Assembly (NCBI GenBank): GCA_028383925.1
Contig: JAOEWO010000001.1
Span: forward strand, 163,629 to 227,628
Reading direction: 5' to 3'
From: Winogradskyella sp.
Lineage (GTDB): Bacteria; Bacteroidota; Bacteroidia; Flavobacteriales; Flavobacteriaceae
DNA length: 64,000 bases
Of the stretch, positions 49,154 to 58,505 are shown in pieces (position 1 is the first letter of the stretch; each line of letters starts with the position of its first letter). The position numbers and the translations under genes were made by a program. Under the pieces are notes generated by a model. That model did not search any database, was not told the origin of the DNA, and saw only the letters and a program-made list of their open reading frames with translations.

Positions 49154-52129
49154 ATGAAGCCCTTTTATTTAAAGTTCTTTGGTAGTTTAATATGCTTTCT
49201 TAGTATTACATTTAACTGCTTTTCTCAAATTAATGAAGAGATTTGGTCTGTTGAAAATACGACTAGAACTAAAAAATCTGATATTATTTTCTCTAAATCA
49301 ATACCAAAAAATGCAACTTTTTTTAATGTAGACGTTTCTGCTTTTCAGACTTTACTTACTAATATTCCGCAACGAAATCTATCTAATAAAAACCAAGGTG
49401 TTGTTTTAACCTTTCCAAATCAAAAAGGTGAATTTGAGACGTATTTAGTTGTAGAAGCTTCAGTGATGAAACCCGAACTACAAAACCAGTTTCCAGAGAT
49501 ACGATCTTTTGTGGGTAAAGGTATAGACAACCCAACGTCGGTGATTAGATTTAGTTTATCACCAGAAAAAGGTTTAAGTAGCATGGTGCTTTCTAATAGT
49601 AAGACGGTTTTTATAGAGCCTTATTCCGAAGATTTAAAAACATACATAGTTTTTACAAACGCGTTAGAAGATCCTGCACCTAGAGATTCATTTTTATGTG
49701 AGACAGAATATGCACCATCAAAATTTAATATTTCGGATGCAGAATTTGCTGCGATGAAAAATGCAGACGATGGTACTTTAAGAACATACGATTTAGCTTT
49801 AGCTTGTACGGTTGAGTATGCACAATTTCACGGTGGTACTGTACCAACGGTTATGGCAGCTATGAATACAACAATGACTAGAGTTAACGCTATTTACGAA
49901 AGAGATTTAGGCTTAACTATGGTAATGGTACCAAATCAATCTATAATTTTTTTAGGACCAGATGTAACATCAGACCCATATACTAATGATAGTGGACCGG
50001 CAATGTTAAATCAAAATCAAACTACAGTAGATGCTAATATTGGTTTTTCAAATTACGACATTGGTCATGTTTTCAGTACAGGTGGTGGCGGTATTGCTGC
50101 TTTAAACTCACCTTGTAGCAATTCTAAAGCTAGAGGTGTTACAGGCCAAGGAAGTCCTGTAGGTGATACTTTTGATGTGGATTATGTTGCACACGAAATG
50201 GGCCATCAGTTTGGTGGAAATCATACACAAAACAACAATTGTAACCGTTCAGGCTTATCTGTAGAACCAGGTAGTGCATCAACAATAATGGGTTATGCAG
50301 GTATTTGTAATCCTAATGTACAAAATAATAGTGATGATTATTTTCATGGTGAAAACATAAAAGAAATGTGGTTAAATATTTCGGTAGGTACTAGTAGTAC
50401 ATGTTTTACAGGTAGCCCAACAAATAATACGGCACCTAATGCTAATGCAGGTAACGATTTCTCAATTCCTAAATCTACAGCATTTGTATTAAGGGGTTCT
50501 GCTACAGATACAGATACGTCTATTCCTAGTTTAACTTACTGTTGGGAGCAGACAGATACAGCACCAGCACAAATGCCACCAGTATCAACAAATACAGGTG
50601 GTCCAACATTTAGATCTTTAGACCCAACTGCAGCGTCAGAGCGGTATATGCCAGCTTTTAACACTGTAATGTCTGGTGATTTATCTACAACATGGGAGGT
50701 GGTACCTTCTGTAGCAAGACAAATGAATTTTTTATTAACTGTAAGAGATAACGAAATTAACGGTGCAGCAATAGGCTCTGATGAAATGACGGTTACTGTA
50801 GAAGATGTAACACCATTTACGGTTAATACACCACCATCTTGGGCTGCAAATTCTAGTCAACAGGTCTCATGGGTTGTAGGCTCTAGTGCTAACGCAATTA
50901 TAAATTGTCAATCTGTAAATGTGTTATTTACAACAAATAATGGCGCTTCTTTTACAACGTTAGTCTCTGGTGTTGCTAACACAGGTGCTACAACTATAAC
51001 TGTACCTAATGTACCAGATACGACTAATGCAAAAATTTTAGTTGAGGCTGCAGATAACATTTTTTATGCAGTATCTAGTGCATTTGCAATTTCTTCAAAT
51101 CCAGATTTTAGTATCAGTTCTGTAACTGGGGATGTCGTGGCTTGTAATACAGACGCGGTTTCATTTAATTTTGATTTTACGACATCAAACGGTTATTCAG
51201 AAAATACATTATTTTCTGTAACAGGTTTGCCAGTTGGTGCGAGTTCAAATTTATCTACGGCTTCTTTAAATGCAAATGGGACAGTAACTTTAGATGTAAG
51301 TGGTTTAAATTCTGTGGTTCAAAATAATTATACAATTACAATAACGGCAACATCTTCAATAGTAAAATCAACTAGTGTTAACTTGTTGGTAACAGATGAA
51401 TTGTGTGAGTCTAACGGTAATTTAGATTTTAATACAAGAATTACAAGAGTTAATTTTAATACTATAGATAATGGTAATACGCTAGATAAAGTATTGCCAT
51501 ATTCAGACTTTACATCAATATCTACAGATATAGAAGCAGGTGTAAACTACGCTTTAGTAGTAGAAGGAAACGGTGACGGAAACGTACAGGTAATTACTAA
51601 AGTTTGGATAGATTGGAATCAAAACTGTTCTTTTAATGACCTAGGTGAAGAGTACGACCTTGGTACTGCTTTTGGCCTAGTTAACGAAGCTGTAGGACCT
51701 CCGTTTAATATTACAGCACCAAGCGATGCTTTAGAGGGTAATACAAAAATGCGAGTGAGTTTTAAGTATACACCTAATAATGCTAATGATGTACCAACCT
51801 CTTGCGAAACAGGTTTTGACGGCGAGGTTGAGGATTATACTCTAAATGTTATAAACAACCTAAGTGTTGATGAAACTGATTTAGAAGGTTTGGCTATTTT
51901 TCCAAACCCTAATAATGGTACGTTTACAATAGGCTTTATTCCTAAGTCTGGTGAAGATATTACAGTTAGAGTTTATGATATTAGAGGTAGATCTGTTTTT
52001 ACCAATAGATTTTCTACATCTAACAGATTTGAAGAAATTATAAACCTCAATAATGCACAGTCTGGTGTTTATTTATTACAAATTTTAGATGGGTCGCAGA
52101 CAGTAACAAGACGCATAATTATAGATTAA
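49154..52129 (+). CDS. secreted reprolysin-like (metzincin) metalloprotease, GEVED domain, T9SS type A sorting domain
   Basis: HEMGHQFGGNH metzincin motif, DGEVEDYTLNV, LAIFPNPNNGTFTIGF C-terminal signal. Confidence 0.92.
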   Translation: MKPFYLKFFGSLICFLSITFNCFSQINEEIWSVENTTRTKKSDIIFSKSIPKNATFFNVDVSAFQTLLTNIPQRNLSNKNQGVVLTFPNQKGEFETYLVVEASVMKPELQNQFPEIRSFVGKGIDNPTSVIRFSLSPEKGLSSMVLSNSKTVFIEPYSEDLKTYIVFTNALEDPAPRDSFLCETEYAPSKFNISDAEFAAMKNADDGTLRTYDLALACTVEYAQFHGGTVPTVMAAMNTTMTRVNAIYERDLGLTMVMVPNQSIIFLGPDVTSDPYTNDSGPAMLNQNQTTVDANIGFSNYDIGHVFSTGGGGIAALNSPCSNSKARGVTGQGSPVGDTFDVDYVAHEMGHQFGGNHTQNNNCNRSGLSVEPGSASTIMGYAGICNPNVQNNSDDYFHGENIKEMWLNISVGTSSTCFTGSPTNNTAPNANAGNDFSIPKSTAFVLRGSATDTDTSIPSLTYCWEQTDTAPAQMPPVSTNTGGPTFRSLDPTAASERYMPAFNTVMSGDLSTTWEVVPSVARQMNFLLTVRDNEINGAAIGSDEMTVTVEDVTPFTVNTPPSWAANSSQQVSWVVGSSANAIINCQSVNVLFTTNNGASFTTLVSGVANTGATTITVPNVPDTTNAKILVEAADNIFYAVSSAFAISSNPDFSISSVTGDVVACNTDAVSFNFDFTTSNGYSENTLFSVTGLPVGASSNLSTASLNANGTVTLDVSGLNSVVQNNYTITITATSSIVKSTSVNLLVTDELCESNGNLDFNTRITRVNFNTIDNGNTLDKVLPYSDFTSISTDIEAGVNYALVVEGNGDGNVQVITKVWIDWNQNCSFNDLGEEYDLGTAFGLVNEAVGPPFNITAPSDALEGNTKMRVSFKYTPNNANDVPTSCETGFDGEVEDYTLNVINNLSVDETDLEGLAIFPNPNNGTFTIGFIPKSGEDITVRVYDIRGRSVFTNRFSTSNRFEEIINLNNAQSGVYLLQILDGSQTVTRRIIID

Positions 52130-52146
52130 ATATTTAATTATCAATT

Positions 52147-52174
52147 AAAGCTCCTAAATTTAGGAGCTTTTTTT
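52147..52174 (+). terminator. intrinsic terminator
   Basis: AAAGCTCCTAAATTTAGGAGCTTT palindrome + T run. Confidence 0.85.
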
Positions 52175-52179
52175 ATACT

Positions 52180-53049
52180 ATGAATTTATCTTATTGGGAA
52201 ATACAAAGTTGGTTAACTAACATAGATTATACCATTGTTGGTAGCGGTATTGTAGGTCTTAATTGTGCATTACAGTTAAGAAAACGTTTTTCTAAATCTA
52301 AAATACTGGTTTTAGAAAAAGGAATGCTGCCTCAAGGTGCGAGTACAAAAAATGCAGGCTTTGCTTGTTTTGGTAGTATAAGTGAAATTATAGACGACTT
52401 AAATCATCATACCAAAGAAGAGGTTTTAGAGCTTATAAAAAAGCGCGTTAAAGGATTACAATTACTACGAGAGACGTTAGGTGATAAAGCAATAGATTAT
52501 CAAAATTTAGGGGGTTACGAATTGTTTTTAGACGCAGACAATGCTTTATACGAATTATGTATTGCTAAACAAGAAACCATTAATAAGCTACTTCGTCCTA
52601 TTTTTAAGTCTGAAGTATTTTCAACCAAATTAACCGAGCAATCTGTAAAACCAGCAAGAGCTCAGGTTCTTATTACAAAACCTATTAAAGATTTGCCTAT
52701 TAAAGGAACGTTTCACCTAGACGAAGGTTATTATTATTTTAGGAATATTAATAATCGTATTCTTTTTGGTGGTGGGCGTAATTTAGATTTTAAAACCGAA
52801 GAAACCACCACATTTGGCAAAACAGAAATCATTCAAAATAAGCTCGAAGAATTATTAAGAACGACTATTTTACCTAATACGGCTTTTAAAGTTGATCATA
52901 GATGGTCTGGTATTATGGGTGTAGGGTCACAAAAAAAAGCGATAGTAAAACAATTGAGTAATCATGTTTATTGTGGTGTTAGGTTAGGCGGTATGGTTGT
53001 TGCTATTGGTAGCACAGTGGGTAAAGAATTAGTATCTCTAGTAAAATGA
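52180..53049 (+). CDS. FAD-dependent oxidoreductase (DAO family)
   Basis: IVGSGIVGLNCALQLRKRF Rossmann motif. Confidence 0.85.
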   Translation: MNLSYWEIQSWLTNIDYTIVGSGIVGLNCALQLRKRFSKSKILVLEKGMLPQGASTKNAGFACFGSISEIIDDLNHHTKEEVLELIKKRVKGLQLLRETLGDKAIDYQNLGGYELFLDADNALYELCIAKQETINKLLRPIFKSEVFSTKLTEQSVKPARAQVLITKPIKDLPIKGTFHLDEGYYYFRNINNRILFGGGRNLDFKTEETTTFGKTEIIQNKLEELLRTTILPNTAFKVDHRWSGIMGVGSQKKAIVKQLSNHVYCGVRLGGMVVAIGSTVGKELVSLVK

Positions 53050-53495
53050 AAATAAAAGAAGTACTATATAATACATGCCAAGCATTTTTAGATAGCCGTC
53101 TAGAAGTTATACAACACGCCATTTTAGATATTCAAAATGCACTGCAATCAGAGACCAAAAGTAGTGCAGGTGATAAGCACGAAACTGGCAGAGCAATGCT
53201 TCAATTAGAGCGTGAAAAAGCAGGACAACAGTTGTCAGAAATTCAAAAATTACAAGAAACACTTCAAAAGATAGATTTACAATCAAAATCAAATAAAGTG
53301 ACTTTGGGTAGTGTGGTTAAAACCTCTAAAGCTAATTATTTTGTCGCTATAAGTGCGGGTGAAATTAAAATAGACAACACGTTATATTATGCTATTTCTG
53401 CATCTACACCAATTGCAAAATTAATTTTATCTAAAGAAATTAACGACACAATTACCTTTAGAGATTCTAATTTTACAATTATAGAAATTCTATAG
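53046..53495 (+). CDS. GreA/GreB C-terminal-like protein
   Basis: N-terminal coiled coil then Gre-type C-terminal fold (VTLGSVVKT...YYAISASTPIAKLI); weak similarity from reading only. Confidence 0.5.
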   Translation: MKIKEVLYNTCQAFLDSRLEVIQHAILDIQNALQSETKSSAGDKHETGRAMLQLEREKAGQQLSEIQKLQETLQKIDLQSKSNKVTLGSVVKTSKANYFVAISAGEIKIDNTLYYAISASTPIAKLILSKEINDTITFRDSNFTIIEIL

Positions 53496-53560
53496 AAAAA
53501 CGTTAAATCGTTTCTTCATTTTTTTATACTAGCTTAACTTAACAGATTAAAACTATTTTA

Positions 53561-54079
53561 ATGAGGCCATACCTATTTTATATATTCACCTGTTGTTTTT
53601 TATTTACCGGATTCTCCCAAAACAAGTCTTCTATTGATTTTGTTATTAATAATTTAGGAATAAATGTAGATGGTCATTTTAACTCGTTTTCTGTTTCGAG
53701 CAAATTTAACAGTGCTAATTCAGCATTAGAAAGTATTACGGGCGCTATAAATGTGTCTTCTATAAAAACAGGTATAGACAGTAGAGATGAACATTTGTTA
53801 AATGAAGATTATTTTAACATAGAAAAGTATAAACAAATCACCTTTAAAAGCTCGGCTATTACCAAAGTATCAGAAACAGAATATAAGGTCACAGCGAATC
53901 TAAAAATAAAAGGAATTACAAAGGCAATTACGATTAAAGTTAATGTCAAAAAACAGACTGATAGTTATAAAATCTCATCTAGTTTTGAGATAAATAGAAA
54001 AGATTTTGATGTAGGCGGTAGCAGCTTTGTAATGAGTAAAACTGTAAAAATTAATGTCATACAATACCAGAAGTTATAA
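53561..54079 (+). CDS. YceI-like periplasmic lipid-binding protein
   Basis: Signal peptide; GAINVSSIKTGIDSRDEHLLNEDYFNIEKYKQITFKS, LKIKGITKAI. Confidence 0.9.
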   Translation: MRPYLFYIFTCCFLFTGFSQNKSSIDFVINNLGINVDGHFNSFSVSSKFNSANSALESITGAINVSSIKTGIDSRDEHLLNEDYFNIEKYKQITFKSSAITKVSETEYKVTANLKIKGITKAITIKVNVKKQTDSYKISSSFEINRKDFDVGGSSFVMSKTVKINVIQYQKL

Positions 54080-55213
54080 ATGATAAAACAAGATTTTGAT
54101 GTTGTTATAATTGGTGGTGGTTTAGCCGGTCTTACAAGTGCTATTCACTTATCTAAGACAAACTTTAGCGTGTTACTTATTGAGAAAAATACCTATCCAA
54201 AGCATAAGGTCTGTGGCGAATATGTATCAAATGAGGTTTTACCATATCTTAATTATTTAGGTTTTAATCCTTTTGAGTTTGGTGCAAAACAAATTTCAAA
54301 ATTTGAGTTAACTACACATAATAATAAGACTATAACAGCCAATTTACCATTAGGTGGCTTTGGGATGAGTCGGTATCAAATGGATTATCAATTATATAAA
54401 CGTGCTTTAGAAACGGGAGTTGAGGTGCTTCAAGATGCCGTTACAGATGTTAATTTTGAATCTGATAATTTTCAAATCGAAACCAAATCAAGCAAGAGTT
54501 TTCAAGCAAAAATAGTTATTGGTGCTTTTGGTAAACGCTCTAATTTAGATGTAAAATTCAATCGTAAATTCATCACTAAAAAATCACCTTATTTAGGAGT
54601 TAAGATTCATGTTTCTGGTAATTTTCCTCAAGATAAAGTGGCACTTCATAATTTTAAAGGAGGGTATTGCGGAGTCTCAAAAGTAGAAAACAACCATATT
54701 AATTTGTGTTACATTACAGATTTTAAGGCGTTTAAAAAGTATAAAGATATTAATGCGTTTCAAAACGAAGTCGTGTTTAAAAATTCAGCTTTAAAGGACG
54801 TATTTAAAAGTTCTAAACCAGAGTTTGAAATACCACTAACAATTAGTCAAATTTCTTTTGAAACTAAAAGCCCAATAGAAAATCACATGATAATGTGTGG
54901 TGACACCGCAGGTATGATTCACCCACTTTGTGGCAACGGAATGGGTATGGCAATTCGGAGTTCTCAATTAGCATCGCAGTTGATTATTGATTATCTTCAA
55001 GAAAAAATTAAAACGCGTTCAGATTTAGAAAATCAGTACACCAAACAATGGTACAAAACGTTTAAATGGCGCCTAAGAGCAGGCCATACCATAGCTTATT
55101 TATTTAGGCAAAATTGGTTGGCACCCATACTATTAAGTGGCTTACGCTGGTTTCCGTTTTTGCTACCTAAAATTATTAAAATGACCCACGGAAAACCCAT
55201 GATTATTAAATGA
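54080..55213 (+). CDS. FAD-dependent oxidoreductase (geranylgeranyl reductase/flavoprotein hydroxylase-like)
   Basis: DVVIIGGGLAGLTSAIHL, HKVCGEYVS, MCGDTAGMIHPLCGNGMGMAI. Confidence 0.88.
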   Translation: MIKQDFDVVIIGGGLAGLTSAIHLSKTNFSVLLIEKNTYPKHKVCGEYVSNEVLPYLNYLGFNPFEFGAKQISKFELTTHNNKTITANLPLGGFGMSRYQMDYQLYKRALETGVEVLQDAVTDVNFESDNFQIETKSSKSFQAKIVIGAFGKRSNLDVKFNRKFITKKSPYLGVKIHVSGNFPQDKVALHNFKGGYCGVSKVENNHINLCYITDFKAFKKYKDINAFQNEVVFKNSALKDVFKSSKPEFEIPLTISQISFETKSPIENHMIMCGDTAGMIHPLCGNGMGMAIRSSQLASQLIIDYLQEKIKTRSDLENQYTKQWYKTFKWRLRAGHTIAYLFRQNWLAPILLSGLRWFPFLLPKIIKMTHGKPMIIK

Positions 55214-55920
55214 GCTTATTTATAGACACAACATACCGTAGCAATAAAACCGAAATCATGGATGATTTTACCATGAAAGGAGAGCTAATGCGAGATACCT
55301 TAGACAAACTAGGAAGCATTAATAAATGGCTTGGTGGTAATAGTATTACTATAGATGGTATTAGGCAATTATTAAAAGATCAACCAAAAGAGAAGACATT
55401 TACCATTATAGATTTGGGTTGTGGTCATGGTGATATTTTAAGGTTAGTGGCAGATTTTGGAAGAAAAAATGGCTATAAACTTCAGTTAATAGGCATCGAT
55501 GCTAACCAAGACGCTATAGATTACGCTAATGAATTATCTGTAAATTATCCTGAAGTTTCTTTTAGAAATGAAGATATTTTTTCAGAAGAATTTAGAGCGA
55601 TTAATTACGACATTGCATTAACCACACTTTTTTTACATCATTTTAAAGAAGATGAATTATTAGCATTGTTATCAAATCTTTCAAATAATGCCAACATGGG
55701 TGTTGTTGTTAATGATTTACAGAGAAGTAAAATGGCCTATGTTTTATTTAAACTTTTAGGCATTTTTATTTCAAATTATATGATAAAACAAGATGGATTA
55801 ACCTCTATTCTTCGCGCTTTTAAACGTGAAGATTTAGAAGCGATGTCTAAAAAATTAAATCTTAAATCACAAATTCGTTGGAAATGGGCATTCCGTTACC
55901 AATGGCTTATTTTTAGTTAA
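55210..55920 (+). CDS. SAM-dependent methyltransferase
   Basis: IIDLGCGHGDILRLVADF motif; overlaps preceding gene by 4 nt. Confidence 0.88.
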   Translation: MSLFIDTTYRSNKTEIMDDFTMKGELMRDTLDKLGSINKWLGGNSITIDGIRQLLKDQPKEKTFTIIDLGCGHGDILRLVADFGRKNGYKLQLIGIDANQDAIDYANELSVNYPEVSFRNEDIFSEEFRAINYDIALTTLFLHHFKEDELLALLSNLSNNANMGVVVNDLQRSKMAYVLFKLLGIFISNYMIKQDGLTSILRAFKREDLEAMSKKLNLKSQIRWKWAFRYQWLIFS

Positions 55921-56050
55921 GAGTTAAGTATTGTTCCCTTGAGGATTAATGAGAAACAAAATATTTTTTGTTTAGAAATTACCGAGCGAAGCTCTTAGGG
56001 GTGTTTTTAATCGTAATATATAAAAACACACCACAATTTTATATTAATTA

Positions 56051-56075
56051 AAAAAGATTCCTGCCTTCGCAGGAA
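56051..56075. repeat. interspersed hairpin repeat immediately 5' of type III PKS
   Basis: AAAAAGATTCCTGCCTTCGCAGGAA; exact reverse complement of 28311-28335. Confidence 0.85.
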
Positions 56076-56081
56076 AATAAT

Positions 56082-57134
56082 ATGGCAGTAAGAATAACAG
56101 CAGTAGCAAAACAACTTCCAAAATATACTAGAGAAACAAAGGATATTTTACCTTTTGTAGCGCTTTGGTTAGAAGGGCAAGAAGACCGTTTTAAACGAAA
56201 AGTTTTAAAGATTTTTGAAAACGCAGCCGTTGATAAACGCTATTCTATTATGGATCCAGAAGAAGTGTTTTTAAATACCTCTTTCGAAGAGAAAAATGAT
56301 ATTTATATCAGAGAATCTATAAAATTAGCAGAGGCAAGTTTATTAAAAGTGCTAGATAAAGCCAAGTTACAACCTACAGATATTGACTATATTATAACAG
56401 TAAGTTGCACAGGTATAATGATTCCGTCTTTAGATGCTTATCTTATTAATAGCTTAAAAATGAAGCAAGATATTGTGCGTTTACCTGTTACAGAAATGGG
56501 TTGTGCGGCAGGTGTTTCGGGTATTTTATATGCTAAGAATTTTTTAAAGGCAAACCCTAATAAGCGCGCTGTTGTAATTGCTGTAGAAGCACCAACGGCA
56601 ACATTTCAGTTAGAAGATTATTCTATGGTAAATATTGTTAGTGCAGCCATTTTTGGTGACGGTTGTGCAAGTGTTATTTTATCATCTTATGAAGACGAAA
56701 AAGGACCAGAAATTAAGGACGAAGCCATGTATCATTTCTATGATGCCGCACATATGATGGGTTTTAAATTAAGAAATACAGGTCTACAAATGATTTTAGA
56801 TCAGTCTGTGCCGCAGACCATTGCAGATCATTTTCCAAAAATTATTCATCCGTTTTTAGAACGTAACAATTTAAAAATTGAAGATATTGATCACCTAGTA
56901 TTTCATCCTGGTGGAAAAAAAATTGTGCAAACAGTTGAAGACTTATTTGGTGCCTTAGGTAAAAATATAGATGATACAAAAGAAGTTTTACGTCTTTATG
57001 GTAATATGAGTAGTGCCACTGTTTTGTATGTTTTAGAGCGTTTTATGGACAGAGATTTACCCAAAGGCGATAAAGGTCTTATGTTGAGTTTTGGGCCAGG
57101 TTTTTCTGCACAACGTATTTTGTTGGAGTGGTAG
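56082..57134 (+). CDS. type III polyketide synthase (chalcone/stilbene synthase family)
   Basis: Catalytic Cys (EMGCAAGVSG), His (VFHPGGKKI), Asn (YGNMSSATVLYVL); GFGPGFSA-like C-terminus (SFGPGFSAQRILLEW). Confidence 0.93.
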   Translation: MAVRITAVAKQLPKYTRETKDILPFVALWLEGQEDRFKRKVLKIFENAAVDKRYSIMDPEEVFLNTSFEEKNDIYIRESIKLAEASLLKVLDKAKLQPTDIDYIITVSCTGIMIPSLDAYLINSLKMKQDIVRLPVTEMGCAAGVSGILYAKNFLKANPNKRAVVIAVEAPTATFQLEDYSMVNIVSAAIFGDGCASVILSSYEDEKGPEIKDEAMYHFYDAAHMMGFKLRNTGLQMILDQSVPQTIADHFPKIIHPFLERNNLKIEDIDHLVFHPGGKKIVQTVEDLFGALGKNIDDTKEVLRLYGNMSSATVLYVLERFMDRDLPKGDKGLMLSFGPGFSAQRILLEW

Positions 57135-57152
57135 TTTCAAAATTATAAATAA

Positions 57153-57185
57153 AGACCTCACAGGTTTTTAAAACCTGTGAGGTCT
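57153..57185. repeat. near-perfect palindromic interspersed repeat
   Basis: AGACCTCACAGGTTTTTAAAACCTGTGAGGTCT. Confidence 0.88.
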
Positions 57186-57198
57186 GCTAACTAGAAAA

Positions 57199-57996
57199 AT
57201 GATAAAAGAATTTCAAAATAAAAACCAATGGGCATTAATCCTTGGCGGAAGCAGTGGCTTAGGCTTAGCTACAGCTAAAAAGCTAGCCAAACACGGTCTA
57301 AATATTTGCATCGTTCATCGTAATTCTAGAATGCAAGAGGACGAAATTCAATTAGAATTTGAAACTATTAAGAAGGAAGATATTCAGTTTAAAAGTTTTA
57401 ATACAGATGCTTTTAAACCTGAGAAAAGAGATGCTGTTATTGAAGAATTAAAAGTCCTTTTTGGAGAGAATCACAGGGTAAAAATATTAGTACATAGTGT
57501 TGCTAAAGGCAATTTAAAACCCATGGTTTCAGAAGAAAAACCAGTATTAAAAAATGATGATTTTGCCTTAACTATAAACGCTATGGCGATTAGTTTGTAC
57601 GATTGGACAAAAGTATTATTTGATGCTCAATTATTTGCTGATGATGCCAGAATTGTAAGTTTTACAAGCGAAGGCAATACAAAAGCATGGCAAAATTACG
57701 CAGCAGTCTCTGCAGCAAAAGTAGCTTTAGAAGCCATTACAAGAAACATTGCTTTAGAGTTTGCGCCTTTCGGAATAAAAGCCAATTGCATACAAGCAGG
57801 TGTTACAGATACATCGTCACTGCGCATGATTCCTGGTAGTGATAAAATTATAGAACATACCTTAAAACGAAACCCTAATAAACGTTTAACACGTCCTGAA
57901 GATGTGGCAAATGCCGTCTATTTATTAGGTAAAGATGAAGCCGCTTGGATTACAGGAACCGTTATTCCTGTTGATGGTGGTGAGCACCTTTCTTAA
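57199..57996 (+). CDS. SDR oxidoreductase, enoyl-ACP reductase (FabI/FabL)-like
   Basis: GGSSGLGLATAKKL NAD(P) motif; YAAVSAAK = Y-x6-K; C-terminal DVANAVYLLGKDEAAWITGTVIPVDGG. Confidence 0.85.
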   Translation: MIKEFQNKNQWALILGGSSGLGLATAKKLAKHGLNICIVHRNSRMQEDEIQLEFETIKKEDIQFKSFNTDAFKPEKRDAVIEELKVLFGENHRVKILVHSVAKGNLKPMVSEEKPVLKNDDFALTINAMAISLYDWTKVLFDAQLFADDARIVSFTSEGNTKAWQNYAAVSAAKVALEAITRNIALEFAPFGIKANCIQAGVTDTSSLRMIPGSDKIIEHTLKRNPNKRLTRPEDVANAVYLLGKDEAAWITGTVIPVDGGEHLS

Positions 57997-58010
57997 TTCT
58001 AAAATAAATC

Positions 58011-58057
58011 GTCACTTCGAGTAATTTTTGAGGAACGAAAAAATTGTATCGAGAAGT
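58011..58057. repeat. interspersed imperfect palindrome
   Basis: GTCACTTCGAGTAATTTTTGAGGAACGAAAAAATTGTATCGAGAAGT between SDR and dehydratase genes. Confidence 0.7.
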
Positions 58058-58067
58058 TTAAATTAAA

Positions 58068-58505
58068 ATGAAAACAAAAGAAATCATAAAGTTATTACCC
58101 TATCAAAAACCCTTTCTATTTGTAGAAGGCATCGATACTGTTTCAGAAAATGGAATCACAGGCCATTACACCTTTAAAGAAGACGAATCGTTTTACGAAG
58201 GTCATTTTAAAAACAATCCAATAACACCAGGTGTGATTCTCACAGAATGTATGGCACAAATAGGGTTGGTATGTTTGGGTATTTATTTGTTGAAAGATGA
58301 ATTAGATAAGGCTTCTAGACCACAAATAGCTTTAACAGCGCATCAAATGGATTATTATCTTCCGGTATTACCAAACGAGAGGGTCATAGTGATTTCTGAA
58401 AAGGAGGTGTTTCGTTTTAATAAATTAAAGTGTAAAGTGAAAATGTTAAATGAAAAAGGAGATTTGGTGTGTCGTGGACAAATATCAGGAATGCTTAAAG
58501 TATGA
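58068..58505 (+). CDS. FabZ-like 3-hydroxyacyl-ACP dehydratase (hotdog fold)
   Basis: GHFKNNPITPGVILTECMAQ. Confidence 0.88.
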   Translation: MKTKEIIKLLPYQKPFLFVEGIDTVSENGITGHYTFKEDESFYEGHFKNNPITPGVILTECMAQIGLVCLGIYLLKDELDKASRPQIALTAHQMDYYLPVLPNERVIVISEKEVFRFNKLKCKVKMLNEKGDLVCRGQISGMLKV

